Assembly (NCBI GenBank): GCA_001564115.1
Contig: LKNG01000001.1
Span: 1-48,804 of the forward strand
Length of the DNA stretch: 48,804 nt
Direction of reading: 5' to 3'
Source: Natrialbaceae archaeon Tc-Br11_E2g8
GTDB lineage: Archaea > Halobacteriota > Halobacteria > Halobacteriales > Natrialbaceae
The translations under genes and the position numbers were made by a program. Positions 16,588 to 25,249 of the stretch are shown here, one piece after another. Position 1 is the stretch's first letter. Every line of letters starts with the position of its first letter. Under the pieces are notes generated by a model, which was given only the letters and a program-made list of their open reading frames with translations, was not told the DNA's origin and ran no database searches.

Positions 16588-17412
16588 TCACTCGAGCTTT
16601 CCGAGTCCGTCGAAAAACGTCGTCCGCGGTCCGGCGATCCGGACCGGCTCGGCGTCGGCGGCGACGGTGACGGTCGCCGGTGGCTCCAGCTTCCGGCGGC
16701 TCCGGCCGTCGGCGATCGCCCACCCTCGATCGGCCCCCGAGAGCCGGAGGACGACCGCCTCGTCGGCGTCGACGACCAGCGGCGCCACCGGCCCGGACGG
16801 CGCCATCCCGGTCACGACCAGCGCGTCGACCGACGGGGAGACGAGCGGCCCCCCCTCGCTCAGGTTGTAGGCGGTCGAGCCCGTCGGCGTCGCCACGAGG
16901 ACGCCGTCGGCGTGGCTCTCGGCGTACCGGTCGCCGCCGATCTCGACCGTGATCGTCCCGCCGCCGCCGCGTCCCCGACGGGGGCCGTGGACGAGCACCT
17001 CGTTGAGCGCGGGCGGTAGTTTCCACCCGTCCCCGGTCGCCGAGAGCCGGTCGAGCCGGTCGACAGCGAGCTCGCCACCGTCCCGGAACCGCTCGGCGAG
17101 TCCCTCGAGGACCGCCACGGCGTCTTCCGGGGCGACGGCGTTGAGAAAGCCCACTTCCCCGAGGTTGACGCCGACTATCGGCGCGGGTGTGGCCTCCCGG
17201 GCGACGAACAGGAACGTGCCGTCGCCGCCGATGCTGACCACGAGGTCGCTGTCGCCCATCGCCGACACCGGCGCGGAGTCGCCGCCGACGCGCTCGCCGG
17301 TCGTCTCGTCGACCGTGACGGAGACCCCGATGCCCTCTAAGCGTTCCCTGATCGCCGTGGCGAGCTCTCCGGCCCTGGGGTTTCCCCGCTGGGCGACGAC
17401 GCCGACGCGCAT
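16588..17412 (-). CDS. nadK: NAD kinase (ATP-NAD kinase)
   Basis: 274 residues. It phosphorylates NAD to NADP in the cytoplasm. The family fingerprints are clear: VVSIGGDGTFLFVAR (GGDGT), VGVNLGEVGFLN, LNEVLVHG and the NAD-binding ATPTGSTAYNLSEGGPLV. Length is normal for archaeal NadK. The start ATG is preceded at about 29 nt by a TATA-like CTTTTTGAT on the minus strand (near 17441). It is divergent from the KaiC-like gene. Confidence 0.95.
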   Translation of the reverse strand: MRVGVVAQRGNPRAGELATAIRERLEGIGVSVTVDETTGERVGGDSAPVSAMGDSDLVVSIGGDGTFLFVAREATPAPIVGVNLGEVGFLNAVAPEDAVAVLEGLAERFRDGGELAVDRLDRLSATGDGWKLPPALNEVLVHGPRRGRGGGGTITVEIGGDRYAESHADGVLVATPTGSTAYNLSEGGPLVSPSVDALVVTGMAPSGPVAPLVVDADEAVVLRLSGADRGWAIADGRSRRKLEPPATVTVAADAEPVRIAGPRTTFFDGLGKLE

Positions 17413-17616
17413 CGTCGCCCGATAACGCCCCGGCGATCAAAAAGCCCCCTCCCACGGGCGGCCGGTTCGTGGGTGACAACATTCATTCCCCTGGGGGTAC
17501 TCCGGCCGAACGAGGATACCCGTGTCCGGAGCCAGAGGACGGTCAGACCCCGAGAGAACACGCGGCGCCGGCTACCGGCCGGGGACGGAGCTCCGGCACA
17601 CGGGTGGGGTGGTGCC

Positions 17617-18732
17617 GTGAGCGAGGACGACCTCGCGGAACCCGACGGCTCTGGGAGATCCGAAGAGCCGGGCCACTCCGACGAGACCGAAGAGCCGGGC
17701 CACTCCGACGAGACCGAAGAGCCGTCCCACTCCGACGAGACCGAGAGACCACCCGGCTCCGACGGGTTCGATGGCCTCGACGGATCGGACGGCGGCTCCG
17801 GGGACTGGTTCGAAGCCGAATCCGTCGGCGTCGACTCCGGACGGAGGGAGGTCGGAGCGGGGGACTGGTTCGACGCCGAGTTCGACGACGGCTCGGCAGG
17901 CGGGGGATCGCTGTTCGAGGAGGATTTCGCGGCGGCGTTCGCGGAGGCCGACGTCCCCGGCCTCGGCGACGACGGTCCGGGACTCGGATTCGAGACCGCC
18001 GGCGAGCCCGAGTTCGACGGCGAGCCAGACTCCGAGCTGCCCCGATTCGATCTCGGCATCGAGGGGCTCGACGGGATGATCCACGGCGGCATCCCCGAGC
18101 GGTCGCTGATGGTCGCCATCGGCGGCGCCGGAACCGGCAAGACGACGTTCGGGCTCCAGTTTCTCACCCACGGACTCGAAAACGGCGAGCGCGCGGTATT
18201 TCTCAGCCTCGAGGAGAGCCACGAGCGGGTCGTAAACAGCGCGACAGAGAAGGGGTACGCGTTCGAGAGGTACCTAGAGGAGGGGCGACTCGCCGTCGTC
18301 GATCTCGACGCGATCGAGATGGCAAACAGCCTGACGTCGATGGGCAGCGAGCTTCCCCGGCTGATCGAGGAGTTCGGCGCCTCCCGGCTCGTGTTGGACT
18401 CGGTCTCGTTGCTCGAGATGATGTACGACGAGCGCTCGAAACGCCGGATGGAGATCTACGAGTTCACGAGACAGCTCAAGGAAGCCGGCATCTCGATCCT
18501 GTTTACGAGCGAGGTCTCACAGTCGAACCCCTACGCCTCCCGGCACGGCATCATCGAGTATCTCGCGGACGCCGTCTTCGTGCTCCAGTACGTCCGGCCC
18601 GACGACTTCCGGGAGACCCGGCTGGCCCTCGAGATCCAGAAGATCCGCGACGCGAACCACTCCCGCGATAAGAAACCGTACGAGATCACCGACGAAGGGA
18701 TCTCCGTCTACCACCAGGCGAACCTGTTTTGA
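17617..18732 (+). CDS. KaiC/RAD55-type single-domain ATPase with acidic repeat N-terminus
   Basis: 371 residues from GTG 17617. The first ~140 residues are acidic and disordered, opening with a 9-residue repeat (EEPGHSDET, three copies). One KaiC-like RecA domain follows: FDLGIEGLDGMIHGGIP, Walker A AIGGAGTGKTTFGLQFL, VFLSLEES and Walker B SRLVLDSVSLLEMM, ending ADAVFVLQYVRPDDF and RLALEIQKIRDANHSRDKKP. Such haloarchaeal proteins are ATPases of unclear signalling role; only one domain is present, so it is not a clock-type KaiC. It is divergent from nadK. Confidence 0.85.
   Translation: MSEDDLAEPDGSGRSEEPGHSDETEEPGHSDETEEPSHSDETERPPGSDGFDGLDGSDGGSGDWFEAESVGVDSGRREVGAGDWFDAEFDDGSAGGGSLFEEDFAAAFAEADVPGLGDDGPGLGFETAGEPEFDGEPDSELPRFDLGIEGLDGMIHGGIPERSLMVAIGGAGTGKTTFGLQFLTHGLENGERAVFLSLEESHERVVNSATEKGYAFERYLEEGRLAVVDLDAIEMANSLTSMGSELPRLIEEFGASRLVLDSVSLLEMMYDERSKRRMEIYEFTRQLKEAGISILFTSEVSQSNPYASRHGIIEYLADAVFVLQYVRPDDFRETRLALEIQKIRDANHSRDKKPYEITDEGISVYHQANLF
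17662..17742 (+). repeat. 27-bp in-frame tandem repeat (3 copies) in the KaiC-like gene
   Basis: Units are 17662-17688, 17689-17715 and 17716-17742. Units 1 and 2 are identical and unit 3 differs at the Gly codon (GGG to TCC region). Each encodes EEPGHSDET or EEPSHSDET. Confidence 0.95.
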
Positions 18733-18783
18733 ACCGGACGGACCGCCACTCGTCAGATATACGGGCGCCGAATCCCTGTCAGT

Positions 18784-18865
18784 CCGCAAGCGTCGTCTCT
18801 CCGGCAGCCGCGAGCGTCGATCATCAGTTCCGGGCCGCGAGCGTCGTCCGTCAGTCCGCGAGCGT
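18784..18865. repeat. Short tandem repeat (4 copies, 21-27 bp spacing) anchored in the ubaA stop codon
   Basis: The core CCGCRAGCGT occurs at 18784, 18808, 18835 and 18856. On the minus strand the 18856 copy encodes the last codons (T-L-A-D) of the E1-like gene and is followed by its stop (18851-18853). The outermost copy again has TCAGTCCGC next to it, as at the gene end. Confidence 0.75.
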
Positions 18866-19672
18866 GCAGGTTCCCTCGTAGGAGCCGTCCTCGATCGAGT
18901 CGATCGCCGGCTCCTCGCCACAGACCGGACACGCCGGCGACGGGACGAACTCGACGGTCTCGAAGCTCATCTCCATCGCGTCGTACATCAACAGCCGTCC
19001 CTCCAGTGGTTCTCCCTTCCCGAGTAAGAGTTTGACGGCCTCGGTGGCCTGGATGCAGCCGACGGTGCCGGGGAGGACGCCGAGGACGCCCGTGGTCGCA
19101 CAGTCGGGGACGGTGCCCGGCTCGGGGGCCTCGGGGAACAGACAGCGATAACACGGCCCCTCCCCGTCGTTCGTGAACGTCGTCACCTGTCCCTCGAAGC
19201 GATAGATCGCGCCGTGACAGAGGGGGATCCCCTCGAGGGCACAGTAGTCGTTGAGCAGGTACCGGGTGGCGAAGTTGTCGCTGGCGTCGAGAACGAGGTC
19301 GTAGTCGTCGACGATATCGGCGACGGAGTCGGGAGTTAGCCGGCTCTCGAAGGTCCGGACGTCGACGTCGGGGTTCAGCCCGCGGACGTACTCCCCTGCG
19401 CTCTCGACTTTCGGCCGGCCGACGTCGTCGTCGCCGTGGACGATCTGGCGCTGGAGGTTCGATCGCTCGACGATGTCGTCGTCGACGATTCCCAGACGGC
19501 CGACCCCCGCCGCCGCGAGATACTGGATCGCGGGCGAGCCCAGCCCGCCGGCACCAACCACGAGGGCGCGCCCGTCGAGCAGCCGTTTCTGTCCCTCGGG
19601 GCCGACCTCGTCCATGATCACGTGTCTGGAGTATCGATCGAGCTGGGTCGGATCGAGGCGCAGATCGCTCAT
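18851..19672 (-). CDS. ubaA: E1-like ubiquitin/sulfur-carrier activating enzyme (UbaA/MoeB/ThiF family)
   Basis: 273 residues from ATG 19672. It adenylates the C-terminus of ubiquitin-like SAMP or sulfur-carrier proteins. Features: LDRYSRHVIMDEVGPEGQ, nucleotide loop VVGAGGLGSPAIQYLAAAG, D-and-R region SNLQRQIVHGDDDVGRPK, DASDNFATRYLLND, zinc Cys pairs (CYRC and CPVC) and the catalytic-Cys region DCATTGVLGVLPG. Haloarchaea normally have one such enzyme serving SAMP conjugation, tRNA thiolation and molybdopterin synthesis, which is why the ubaA name is proposed. It follows secD by 41 nt on the same strand. Confidence 0.9.
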   Translation of the reverse strand: MSDLRLDPTQLDRYSRHVIMDEVGPEGQKRLLDGRALVVGAGGLGSPAIQYLAAAGVGRLGIVDDDIVERSNLQRQIVHGDDDVGRPKVESAGEYVRGLNPDVDVRTFESRLTPDSVADIVDDYDLVLDASDNFATRYLLNDYCALEGIPLCHGAIYRFEGQVTTFTNDGEGPCYRCLFPEAPEPGTVPDCATTGVLGVLPGTVGCIQATEAVKLLLGKGEPLEGRLLMYDAMEMSFETVEFVPSPACPVCGEEPAIDSIEDGSYEGTCTLAD

Positions 19673-19713
19673 GTCGGTCCCTTCGACCGACGGCGTCAAA
19701 AGCCCCGCGGCGA

Positions 19714-21324
19714 TCAGCGATCGGTGAGCAGGTATCGGAGGATGTCGCCGTACGCCGGCCGGGTGACGAGCACGCCGATCAACACCCCGAGGATGGTGAT
19801 GATGGCGAACCCACGCAGGTCCCCGAGGCTCAACACGGCCAGCGGCGAGAGCGCGACGATCGTCGTCGCGGCGGCCGCGCCGATCACCCAGAACGCCTTC
19901 CGGAACCGCGAGTCGAAGATCCGGCGCTGGCTGACGTCGCCTTCGGACATCACCTCGTCGGCGATGATGATGAGGTCGTCGACGCCGGTGCCGATGACGG
20001 CGATGAAGCCGGCGATGTGAGAGAGGTCGAGTGGCATCCGGATCGCCGCTGCCAGCCCGAGCAGGATCACCACCTCCGCGAGCGCGGTGAGCACCATCGG
20101 CGCCGCGACCCGGACGTCCCGGTATCGCAGGTAGACCATCCCGCTTACCGTCAGCACCGAGAGGACGGCGATCAGCAGCGAGAACTCCTTGAACTGGTCG
20201 GCCAGCGCCGGCGAGATCATGAACGTCTGATCGCGCTCGAAGTCGAGTGGCGCGCGCAACTCGCCGGCCTGGAGGTTCACCGCGAGCGCGAACGCGTCCT
20301 GCTGGGTCGGCGTGATCATCTCGAAGCTCGGGCTCGCCGCCCACTCGCCGTCGTGCATGTTCGCGCCGAGTGTACTGCCCATGCTGTGGGCGTCGACGAC
20401 CTCGCCGTCGACGACGGTCTTCAGACAGTAGTTGGGCTGGCCCCTGTCGTAGTCGACCGTGCCGGTTTCTCGATCCCTGATGTCGCAGTTCTGGAGCCCC
20501 TCCCCGGTGGTGAAGCCGAGCTCGTTCAGCCGCTCTTGGTACTCGAAGGCCCGGTCGTCGACGTCGGTGACCGTGACGGGCACGTAGTGGTACCCTCGCT
20601 CCTCGTTGTAGGAGGCCGAGCCGATGTTGGTGAGGTCGTCGCGGGTGAGGAGGGTCTCGTTTACCTGCTCGCCGTCCTCGTCGGGGTAGTGGCCGACGAT
20701 CTCGACGACGCCACGCTCCTGGAGCAGCGCGCGCAGCTCCTCGGGGGACATGTCGGGCACCTCGACGACGATGAACCAGGTGTCACCCGACAGCCGCTGT
20801 GTGACCTGCCCGCCCGAGAGGCCGGCCTCGTTGATCTTGATCTGGATCGTCTCTACGATCTCGTCGCGGGTTTCGGCGGTGACGCCCTCGCTCACGTCCC
20901 CCTCGTCGACGTCCAGACCGGCAGCCTGCAGGGCCGCGGCGAACTCCGCGGGCGTGACCGAGTCGTCGAACACCTCCGCGCTGAGCGTCCGGGAGTCCTC
21001 GTCGAAGCGGACGATGGCGTCTGCCGTCTCTAACTCGAGTTCGTCGTACAGCGTCGACTGTATCTCCCCCTGTTGCTCCGGGTCGGCCTGCAGGCCGTCG
21101 ACGTGCATCCCGACGACCGGCGCCGCGACGCGCGTGCCGCCGTCGAGTCCGAGGCCGTACTCGATGTTCGTCAGTCCCTGCTCTGCGCGCTCGCCTTCCT
21201 CGGCGGGAAGCTCCTGTTGGGCGATGATCCCACCCGGGATGAACAGCGCGACGAGCGCCGCCGACACGAAGACGACGAGGGTGATGATCCGCCAGTTCTC
21301 CTTGAGAAAGGCGATCGCGCTCAT
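19714..21324 (-). CDS. secD: Preprotein translocase accessory subunit SecD
   Basis: 536 residues. With SecF it forms the RND-type complex that helps release Sec-exported proteins using ion gradients. The N-terminal helix (IITLVVFVSAALVALFIPGG) is followed by the conserved GLGLDGGTRV, a large exported P1-like domain (about 50-350), and five more helices, including FSLLIAVLSVLTVSGMVYLR and HIAGFIAVIGTGVDDLIIIA, with the GTGVDDLI motif of helix 4. Overlaps secF by 4 nt (21321-21324), so translation is probably coupled. The 536-residue length and large P1 insertion are normal for haloarchaea. Confidence 0.95.
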   Translation of the reverse strand: MSAIAFLKENWRIITLVVFVSAALVALFIPGGIIAQQELPAEEGERAEQGLTNIEYGLGLDGGTRVAAPVVGMHVDGLQADPEQQGEIQSTLYDELELETADAIVRFDEDSRTLSAEVFDDSVTPAEFAAALQAAGLDVDEGDVSEGVTAETRDEIVETIQIKINEAGLSGGQVTQRLSGDTWFIVVEVPDMSPEELRALLQERGVVEIVGHYPDEDGEQVNETLLTRDDLTNIGSASYNEERGYHYVPVTVTDVDDRAFEYQERLNELGFTTGEGLQNCDIRDRETGTVDYDRGQPNYCLKTVVDGEVVDAHSMGSTLGANMHDGEWAASPSFEMITPTQQDAFALAVNLQAGELRAPLDFERDQTFMISPALADQFKEFSLLIAVLSVLTVSGMVYLRYRDVRVAAPMVLTALAEVVILLGLAAAIRMPLDLSHIAGFIAVIGTGVDDLIIIADEVMSEGDVSQRRIFDSRFRKAFWVIGAAAATTIVALSPLAVLSLGDLRGFAIITILGVLIGVLVTRPAYGDILRYLLTDR

Positions 21325-22199
21325 CGTGCCACCCCCTCGAACTTGTACCAGCGAAGGAGGGTGAAGTTCATCAGGTACGTGTTCATCAGGTCCGCCGCGA
21401 GCCCGACGAAGAGGATGATGCCGACCGATGCCAGCAGCTCGATGCCGAGTGCGTACGCCGAGATCGCCATCACGAGCATCGCCACCATCGAGGTGACCGT
21501 CATCGTCACGCCCGTCCGGGTCGCCCGGTGGACGCTCTCGTAGAAGCTCCCGCTCCGTCTGAGGACGTGGTTGTTGAGCAGGATGTCCGAGTCGACGGAG
21601 TACCCGATCAACAGGAGCAACGCCGCGACCGTCCCCAGGGTGAGTTCGATGCCGATGACGTTCATGAAGGCGAGGGGAATCACCAGGTCGGAGAACGCCG
21701 AGGCGACGATCGCGATCGAGGGGACGAACGTCCGGAACAGCAAGAACGCGAGCACGCTCATTCCGACGAACGCGACCGCGAGGCCGAACAGCGCGGTCCG
21801 CTGGGCCTGCTGGGCGAACGCCGGTGAGACGCTCGAAATCTGCTGGACGACGCTACCGTCGTCGACCGGTTCGAGGTTCGCCTCGGCCTGGTCGGTCAGC
21901 GCGTCCTCGTCGTCGGAGGTAAACTGGACGATGTACTGGTTCTCCTGAGCCTGGACGGCCTGAACCGACGACGGTGCCGGATCGAACGCCGCCGCGACTT
22001 CGTCCTCGCTCGAGGTCGTCTCCACGGTCATCTCCGTTCCGCCGCCGAGCTCGACGCCGACGGCGACCGGCGAGCCAGTGACGAGATACCAGCCTCCGAG
22101 TATCGCGAGTGCCATCGCGAGCACCGCGAGTGGCACCACCAGAAGCTGGCGGTTGGTGTACCGCGAGTATTCGAACTCCGGTACGGCGAATCGGCCCAT
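21321..22199 (-). CDS. secF: Preprotein translocase accessory subunit SecF
   Basis: 292 residues. The N-terminal helix is followed by VGVELGGGTEMTVET (the conserved D/E-x-x-GG motif of SecF), a short exported domain and five C-terminal helices, with IGYSVDSDILLNN as the helix-4 signature and VSPAFAQQAQRTALFG before helix 2. First gene of the secF-secD unit, possibly also carrying ubaA. A TATA-like box lies 26 nt upstream of the ATG. Confidence 0.95.
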   Translation of the reverse strand: MGRFAVPEFEYSRYTNRQLLVVPLAVLAMALAILGGWYLVTGSPVAVGVELGGGTEMTVETTSSEDEVAAAFDPAPSSVQAVQAQENQYIVQFTSDDEDALTDQAEANLEPVDDGSVVQQISSVSPAFAQQAQRTALFGLAVAFVGMSVLAFLLFRTFVPSIAIVASAFSDLVIPLAFMNVIGIELTLGTVAALLLLIGYSVDSDILLNNHVLRRSGSFYESVHRATRTGVTMTVTSMVAMLVMAISAYALGIELLASVGIILFVGLAADLMNTYLMNFTLLRWYKFEGVAR

Positions 22200-22220
22200 T
22201 AGCCGGCACGTGGAGATGAG

Positions 22221-22230
22221 GTAAAGTAAG
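22221..22230 (-). promoter_or_regulatory. TATA-like box of secF-secD
   Basis: On the minus strand it reads CTTACTTTAC, centred 26 nt from the ATG at 22199, fitting a leaderless secF transcript. Confidence 0.5.
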
Positions 22231-22308
22231 CCTTCTCAATTCGTGACCGTTATCGCCGACCGATTCGACGGTCCACGACCGGCCGAGGGCAGGCCGGAGG
22301 GGGCCGGA

Positions 22309-23106
22309 TCACCGGTTCCAGGCCGCCTTCTCCGGATCGATCAGCCGGTCGCCCCCCTCTAGCGCGTCGATCCGTTCGAGCTCCTCGGAGGAGAGCTCGA
22401 TGCCGTACCCCGCGAGGTTCTCCTCGACGTGATCGCCGGTCGCTTTCGGGATCGGGACGACGTCGTCTTTGGCGGCGAACCAGGCCATAGCGATCTGTGC
22501 CGGCGTCGCGTCGTGGCGTTCGGCGAGTTCGACGAACGTGTCGATTTCGGTAACCTCCCCTCTGATCAGCGGGCAGTACGCGACCGTGGTGATCCCGTGT
22601 TCGCGGCCCAGCTCGACCAGCTCGTGTTGGGGGAGTCTTGGGTGAAGCTCGATCTGGTGGGCGAGGATCGGCGACTCGAGGATCTCGACGGCCTCCTCGA
22701 GCAGCTCCGGAGTGAAGTTGCTGACGCCGACGTTGCGGGTGAGCCCACGTTCGCACGTCTCGTCTATCGCCGGCAGCGTCTCCGCCGGATCGTAGGCGTC
22801 GAACGGCCAGTGGACGTACAGCAGATCGACCCGATCGAGCCCCAGCCGGTCGAGGCTCGCCTCGGTGGACTCGATCACGTCCGCGGGCGCGAGGTTCGGC
22901 GAATCGACCTTCGTCGCGACGAACACCTCCTCGCGGTCGAGGTCGGCGCTCGCGATCGCCTCGCCGACCTCGCGTTCGTTTCCGTACATCTGTGCGGTGT
23001 CGACGTGGCGGTAGCCGGCCTCGAGCGCCCGTCGGACGCTCTCCACACAGCTCTCGCCCTCGTGTCGTGCGGTGCCGAAACCGGGCTCGGGAACCGTCTC
23101 GGTCAT
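22309..23106 (-). CDS. Aldo/keto reductase
   Basis: 265 residues from ATG 23106. The catalytic tetrad is visible in order: Asp and Tyr in HVDTAQMYGNE, Lys in FVATKV and His in DLLYVHWPFDAY. The NADP-binding C-terminal part VVPIPKATGDHVEENL is standard. Length matches the AKR5-like prokaryotic branch (no long loops). It probably reduces aldehydes or ketones with NADPH; the substrate is unknown. Divergent from the dehydroquinate synthase gene, with degenerate 43-bp repeats in the gap. Confidence 0.92.
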   Translation of the reverse strand: MTETVPEPGFGTARHEGESCVESVRRALEAGYRHVDTAQMYGNEREVGEAIASADLDREEVFVATKVDSPNLAPADVIESTEASLDRLGLDRVDLLYVHWPFDAYDPAETLPAIDETCERGLTRNVGVSNFTPELLEEAVEILESPILAHQIELHPRLPQHELVELGREHGITTVAYCPLIRGEVTEIDTFVELAERHDATPAQIAMAWFAAKDDVVPIPKATGDHVEENLAGYGIELSSEELERIDALEGGDRLIDPEKAAWNR

Positions 23107-23177
23107 ACCCTCGCCGTCGAGCGGACGGGCGTAAGCCGTCGGGGAACCGGCAAGGTGGACGGTCGGAGACGGCCGAG

Positions 23178-23288
23178 GAGATCCCGAAAGGCGGCGTCGA
23201 CAGCCTCTGGAGTCGGAGCCGGGATCCCGAAAGTCGGCGCCGGCATCTCCGGGGGTCGGCGCCGAGACCCGGAAAGTCGGCGGGGTCA
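23178..23288. repeat. 43-bp degenerate tandem repeat between divergent genes
   Basis: Units are 23178-23220, 23221-23263 and a partial third from 23264. Shared core: GRGATCCCGAAAGTCGGCG, then GTCGGMGCC at the end. It occupies the intergenic region between the aldo/keto reductase and 3-dehydroquinate synthase genes. Confidence 0.75.
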
Positions 23289-23342
23289 ACGATACTCTCC
23301 AGATCCGCCACGTTCAAGCCGACCGCCTGCGAGGGGGGAGTC

Positions 23343-24518
23343 ATGAGCAGAGCAGTCTGGGTGAAAGCCGACGACAGCGTCGGCGACTGGGAGGACAGAC
23401 GGGCGCGGATCACCGCCGCGCTCGAGGCGGGTGCCGACTGGGTGCTGGTCGACGAGGTCGACGTCCCACGGGTCCGCGAGCTCGGGGAGATCGGCGTCGC
23501 GGCGTTTCGCACCGACGCCGACGTGACCGTGATCGACGACGCCGAGGACGGTGAGGGACGGCCGATCCCGGACGCCCTGATCGTCGGCAAGGACGGCGAG
23601 GGAGACGGGACGATCGACCTCCCCGGGGACTTCTCCGGCTCGGCCGATCTCTCGGCGCTCAGGCGCTCGAGCGACCTCGCCGGCGGTGCCTACGTCCGGA
23701 TCCTCGATGAGGCCTACGAGGAGTTCGCCGAGGCCGCGGCCGCCGACGCCGCGTACACGATCGTCGTCGGCGAGGACTGGACGATCATCCCGCTCGAGAA
23801 CCTGATCGCTCGCATCGGCGAGGAGACCGAACTCGTCGCGGGCGTGACGACCGCCGAGGAGGCTCGCACCGCCTTCGAGACCCTCGAGATCGGTGCGGAC
23901 GCCGTGTTGCTCGACTCCGACGATCCGGACGAGATCCGTCGGACGGTCGCGGTCCGCGACGAGGCCGACCGCGAACGGCTCGACCTGGAGTGGGGGGAGC
24001 TGGTCGAGATCGAACGGGTCGGCTCCGCCGATCGGGTGTGTGTCGACACCGGGAACCTCCTCGAGGACGACGAGGGGATGCTCGTGGGCTCGATGTCCCG
24101 CGGGCTGCTTTTCGTCCACGCCGAGACCGCCGACTCCCCGTACGTCGCGTCCCGACCGTTCCGGGTCAACGCCGGCGCCGTCCACGCCTACGTCCGCACC
24201 CCCGACGGCGGCACGAAGTACCTCTCGGAGCTGCGAAGCGGCGACGAAGTCCAGGTCGTGGACCTCGACGGGAAGACCCGCGAGGCGATCGTCGGCCGGG
24301 TGAAAATCGAGAAACGGCCGATGTTCCGCCTCGCCATCGACGTCGGCGGCGACCGCGTCGAGACCCTCCTCCAGAACGCCGAGACGATCAAAGTGGCCAC
24401 CCGCGAGGGGCGGACGGCGGTGACCGACTTGGCCGTCGGCGACGAGCTCGCCCTCTACTACGAGGACACCGCCCGTCACTTCGGCGAGGCCGTCGAGGAG
24501 AGCATCGTCGAGAAGTGA
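23343..24518 (+). CDS. aroB': 3-dehydroquinate synthase II
   Basis: 391 residues. This archaeal enzyme converts 2-amino-3,7-dideoxy-D-threo-hept-6-ulosonate to 3-dehydroquinate using NAD, replacing bacterial AroB in aromatic amino acid synthesis. Start MSRAVWVKADDSVGDWEDR, then KDGEGDGTIDLPGDF, TIIPLENLIARIG, DTGNLLEDDEGMLVGSMSRG and FRVNAGAVHAYV are all typical. A G-rich ribosome-binding-like stretch (GGGGGGAG, 23333-23340) directly precedes the ATG and a weak TATA-like sequence lies near 23312. The partner aldolase (AroA') gene is not in the window. Confidence 0.94.
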   Translation: MSRAVWVKADDSVGDWEDRRARITAALEAGADWVLVDEVDVPRVRELGEIGVAAFRTDADVTVIDDAEDGEGRPIPDALIVGKDGEGDGTIDLPGDFSGSADLSALRRSSDLAGGAYVRILDEAYEEFAEAAAADAAYTIVVGEDWTIIPLENLIARIGEETELVAGVTTAEEARTAFETLEIGADAVLLDSDDPDEIRRTVAVRDEADRERLDLEWGELVEIERVGSADRVCVDTGNLLEDDEGMLVGSMSRGLLFVHAETADSPYVASRPFRVNAGAVHAYVRTPDGGTKYLSELRSGDEVQVVDLDGKTREAIVGRVKIEKRPMFRLAIDVGGDRVETLLQNAETIKVATREGRTAVTDLAVGDELALYYEDTARHFGEAVEESIVEK

Positions 24519-24557
24519 CGGCTCCCGAACCGGGTCGGGAGCCGTCGCGATGGGCGC

Positions 24558-25217
24558 CTACGCCGACCGGTCGTCGGACTCCGTCGGCTCGGCGTCCCCG
24601 TCGTTCTCGTTCCAGTCGAACGCGTCGTTCGATCCGCCGGCTCGATCGTCGTTCCCCGGACTCGGCGGCGTCGATCCGCCGGCTTCCAGCGGCGTCGGCT
24701 CTTCGCCTTCGATCGGCGTCGGATCCTCCCCATCGATCGGTGTCGGCTCGCCCCCGCCAGCTTCGATCGCCGGTTGCGTCGACTCCCGGTCGGGATCGAG
24801 GGCCTCCTCGTCGAACGTCTCGGCGTGTTCGGTCCGTTTGAGCTCCTGGACGCCCCGTCGAGTCGTCTCGATCTCGTCTTCGATCGCCGCCAGCCGGTCG
24901 TCGAGCACCTCGAGCACCTCGCTTCTGACGCGCTCGGTGTCGAAGGCGTCGGCGGCGGCCTCGCCGGCGGCCCGAGGGAGGGTCACGTAGAGCGCGAAGC
25001 TCCGGCCGAGCAGCCAGACGACCAGTCCGGCGAGTGCCAGCGCTCCGGTTACCGCCGGGTTCGCGGCGGCGGCCGGATCCGTCGGATCGGCGAGAAACGC
25101 CGAGAGGTCGAATCCGACGACGAGACCGAGCCCGACGAGCCCGGCGCCGACGACGACCGAAAGCAGCCAGATCCCACGGTACATCAGCGTCCACCTGAAC
25201 GCGTCACGACCGTCCAT
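24558..25217 (-). CDS. Membrane protein with two helices, coiled coil and acidic repeat tail
   Basis: 219 residues from ATG 25217; a TATA-like sequence (GGTTATACA on the minus strand, near 25244) lies 27 nt upstream. Two helices (about 15-40 and 55-75: LLSVVVGAGLVGLGLVVGFD, AVTGALALAGLVVWLLG) precede a coiled-coil-like segment (EVLDDRLAAIEDEIETTRRG) and a Pro/Glu/Asp-rich tail with repeated EPTPI(D/E)GE units. No known family is recognised. It is divergent from ppsA and shares the repeat-rich promoter region. Confidence 0.68.
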   Translation of the reverse strand: MDGRDAFRWTLMYRGIWLLSVVVGAGLVGLGLVVGFDLSAFLADPTDPAAAANPAVTGALALAGLVVWLLGRSFALYVTLPRAAGEAAADAFDTERVRSEVLEVLDDRLAAIEDEIETTRRGVQELKRTEHAETFDEEALDPDRESTQPAIEAGGGEPTPIDGEDPTPIEGEEPTPLEAGGSTPPSPGNDDRAGGSNDAFDWNENDGDAEPTESDDRSA

Positions 25218-25249
25218 GCGTGGGGGGTCACAGCCGACCTGTATAACCG

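Noticed and set aside
17617-18732. Circadian clock KaiC
   Set aside because: Only one RecA-like domain and no kaiA or kaiB; it fits the general archaeal RAD55/KaiC-like ATPases.
18851-20344. A 497-residue fusion of an Arg-rich domain to UbaA
   Set aside because: The upstream part is a shadow of secD; UbaA starts with MSDLRLDP at 19672.
23107-23289. N-terminal extension of the aldo/keto reductase
   Set aside because: The added residues are just translation of the 43-bp intergenic repeats; the family start is at 23106.
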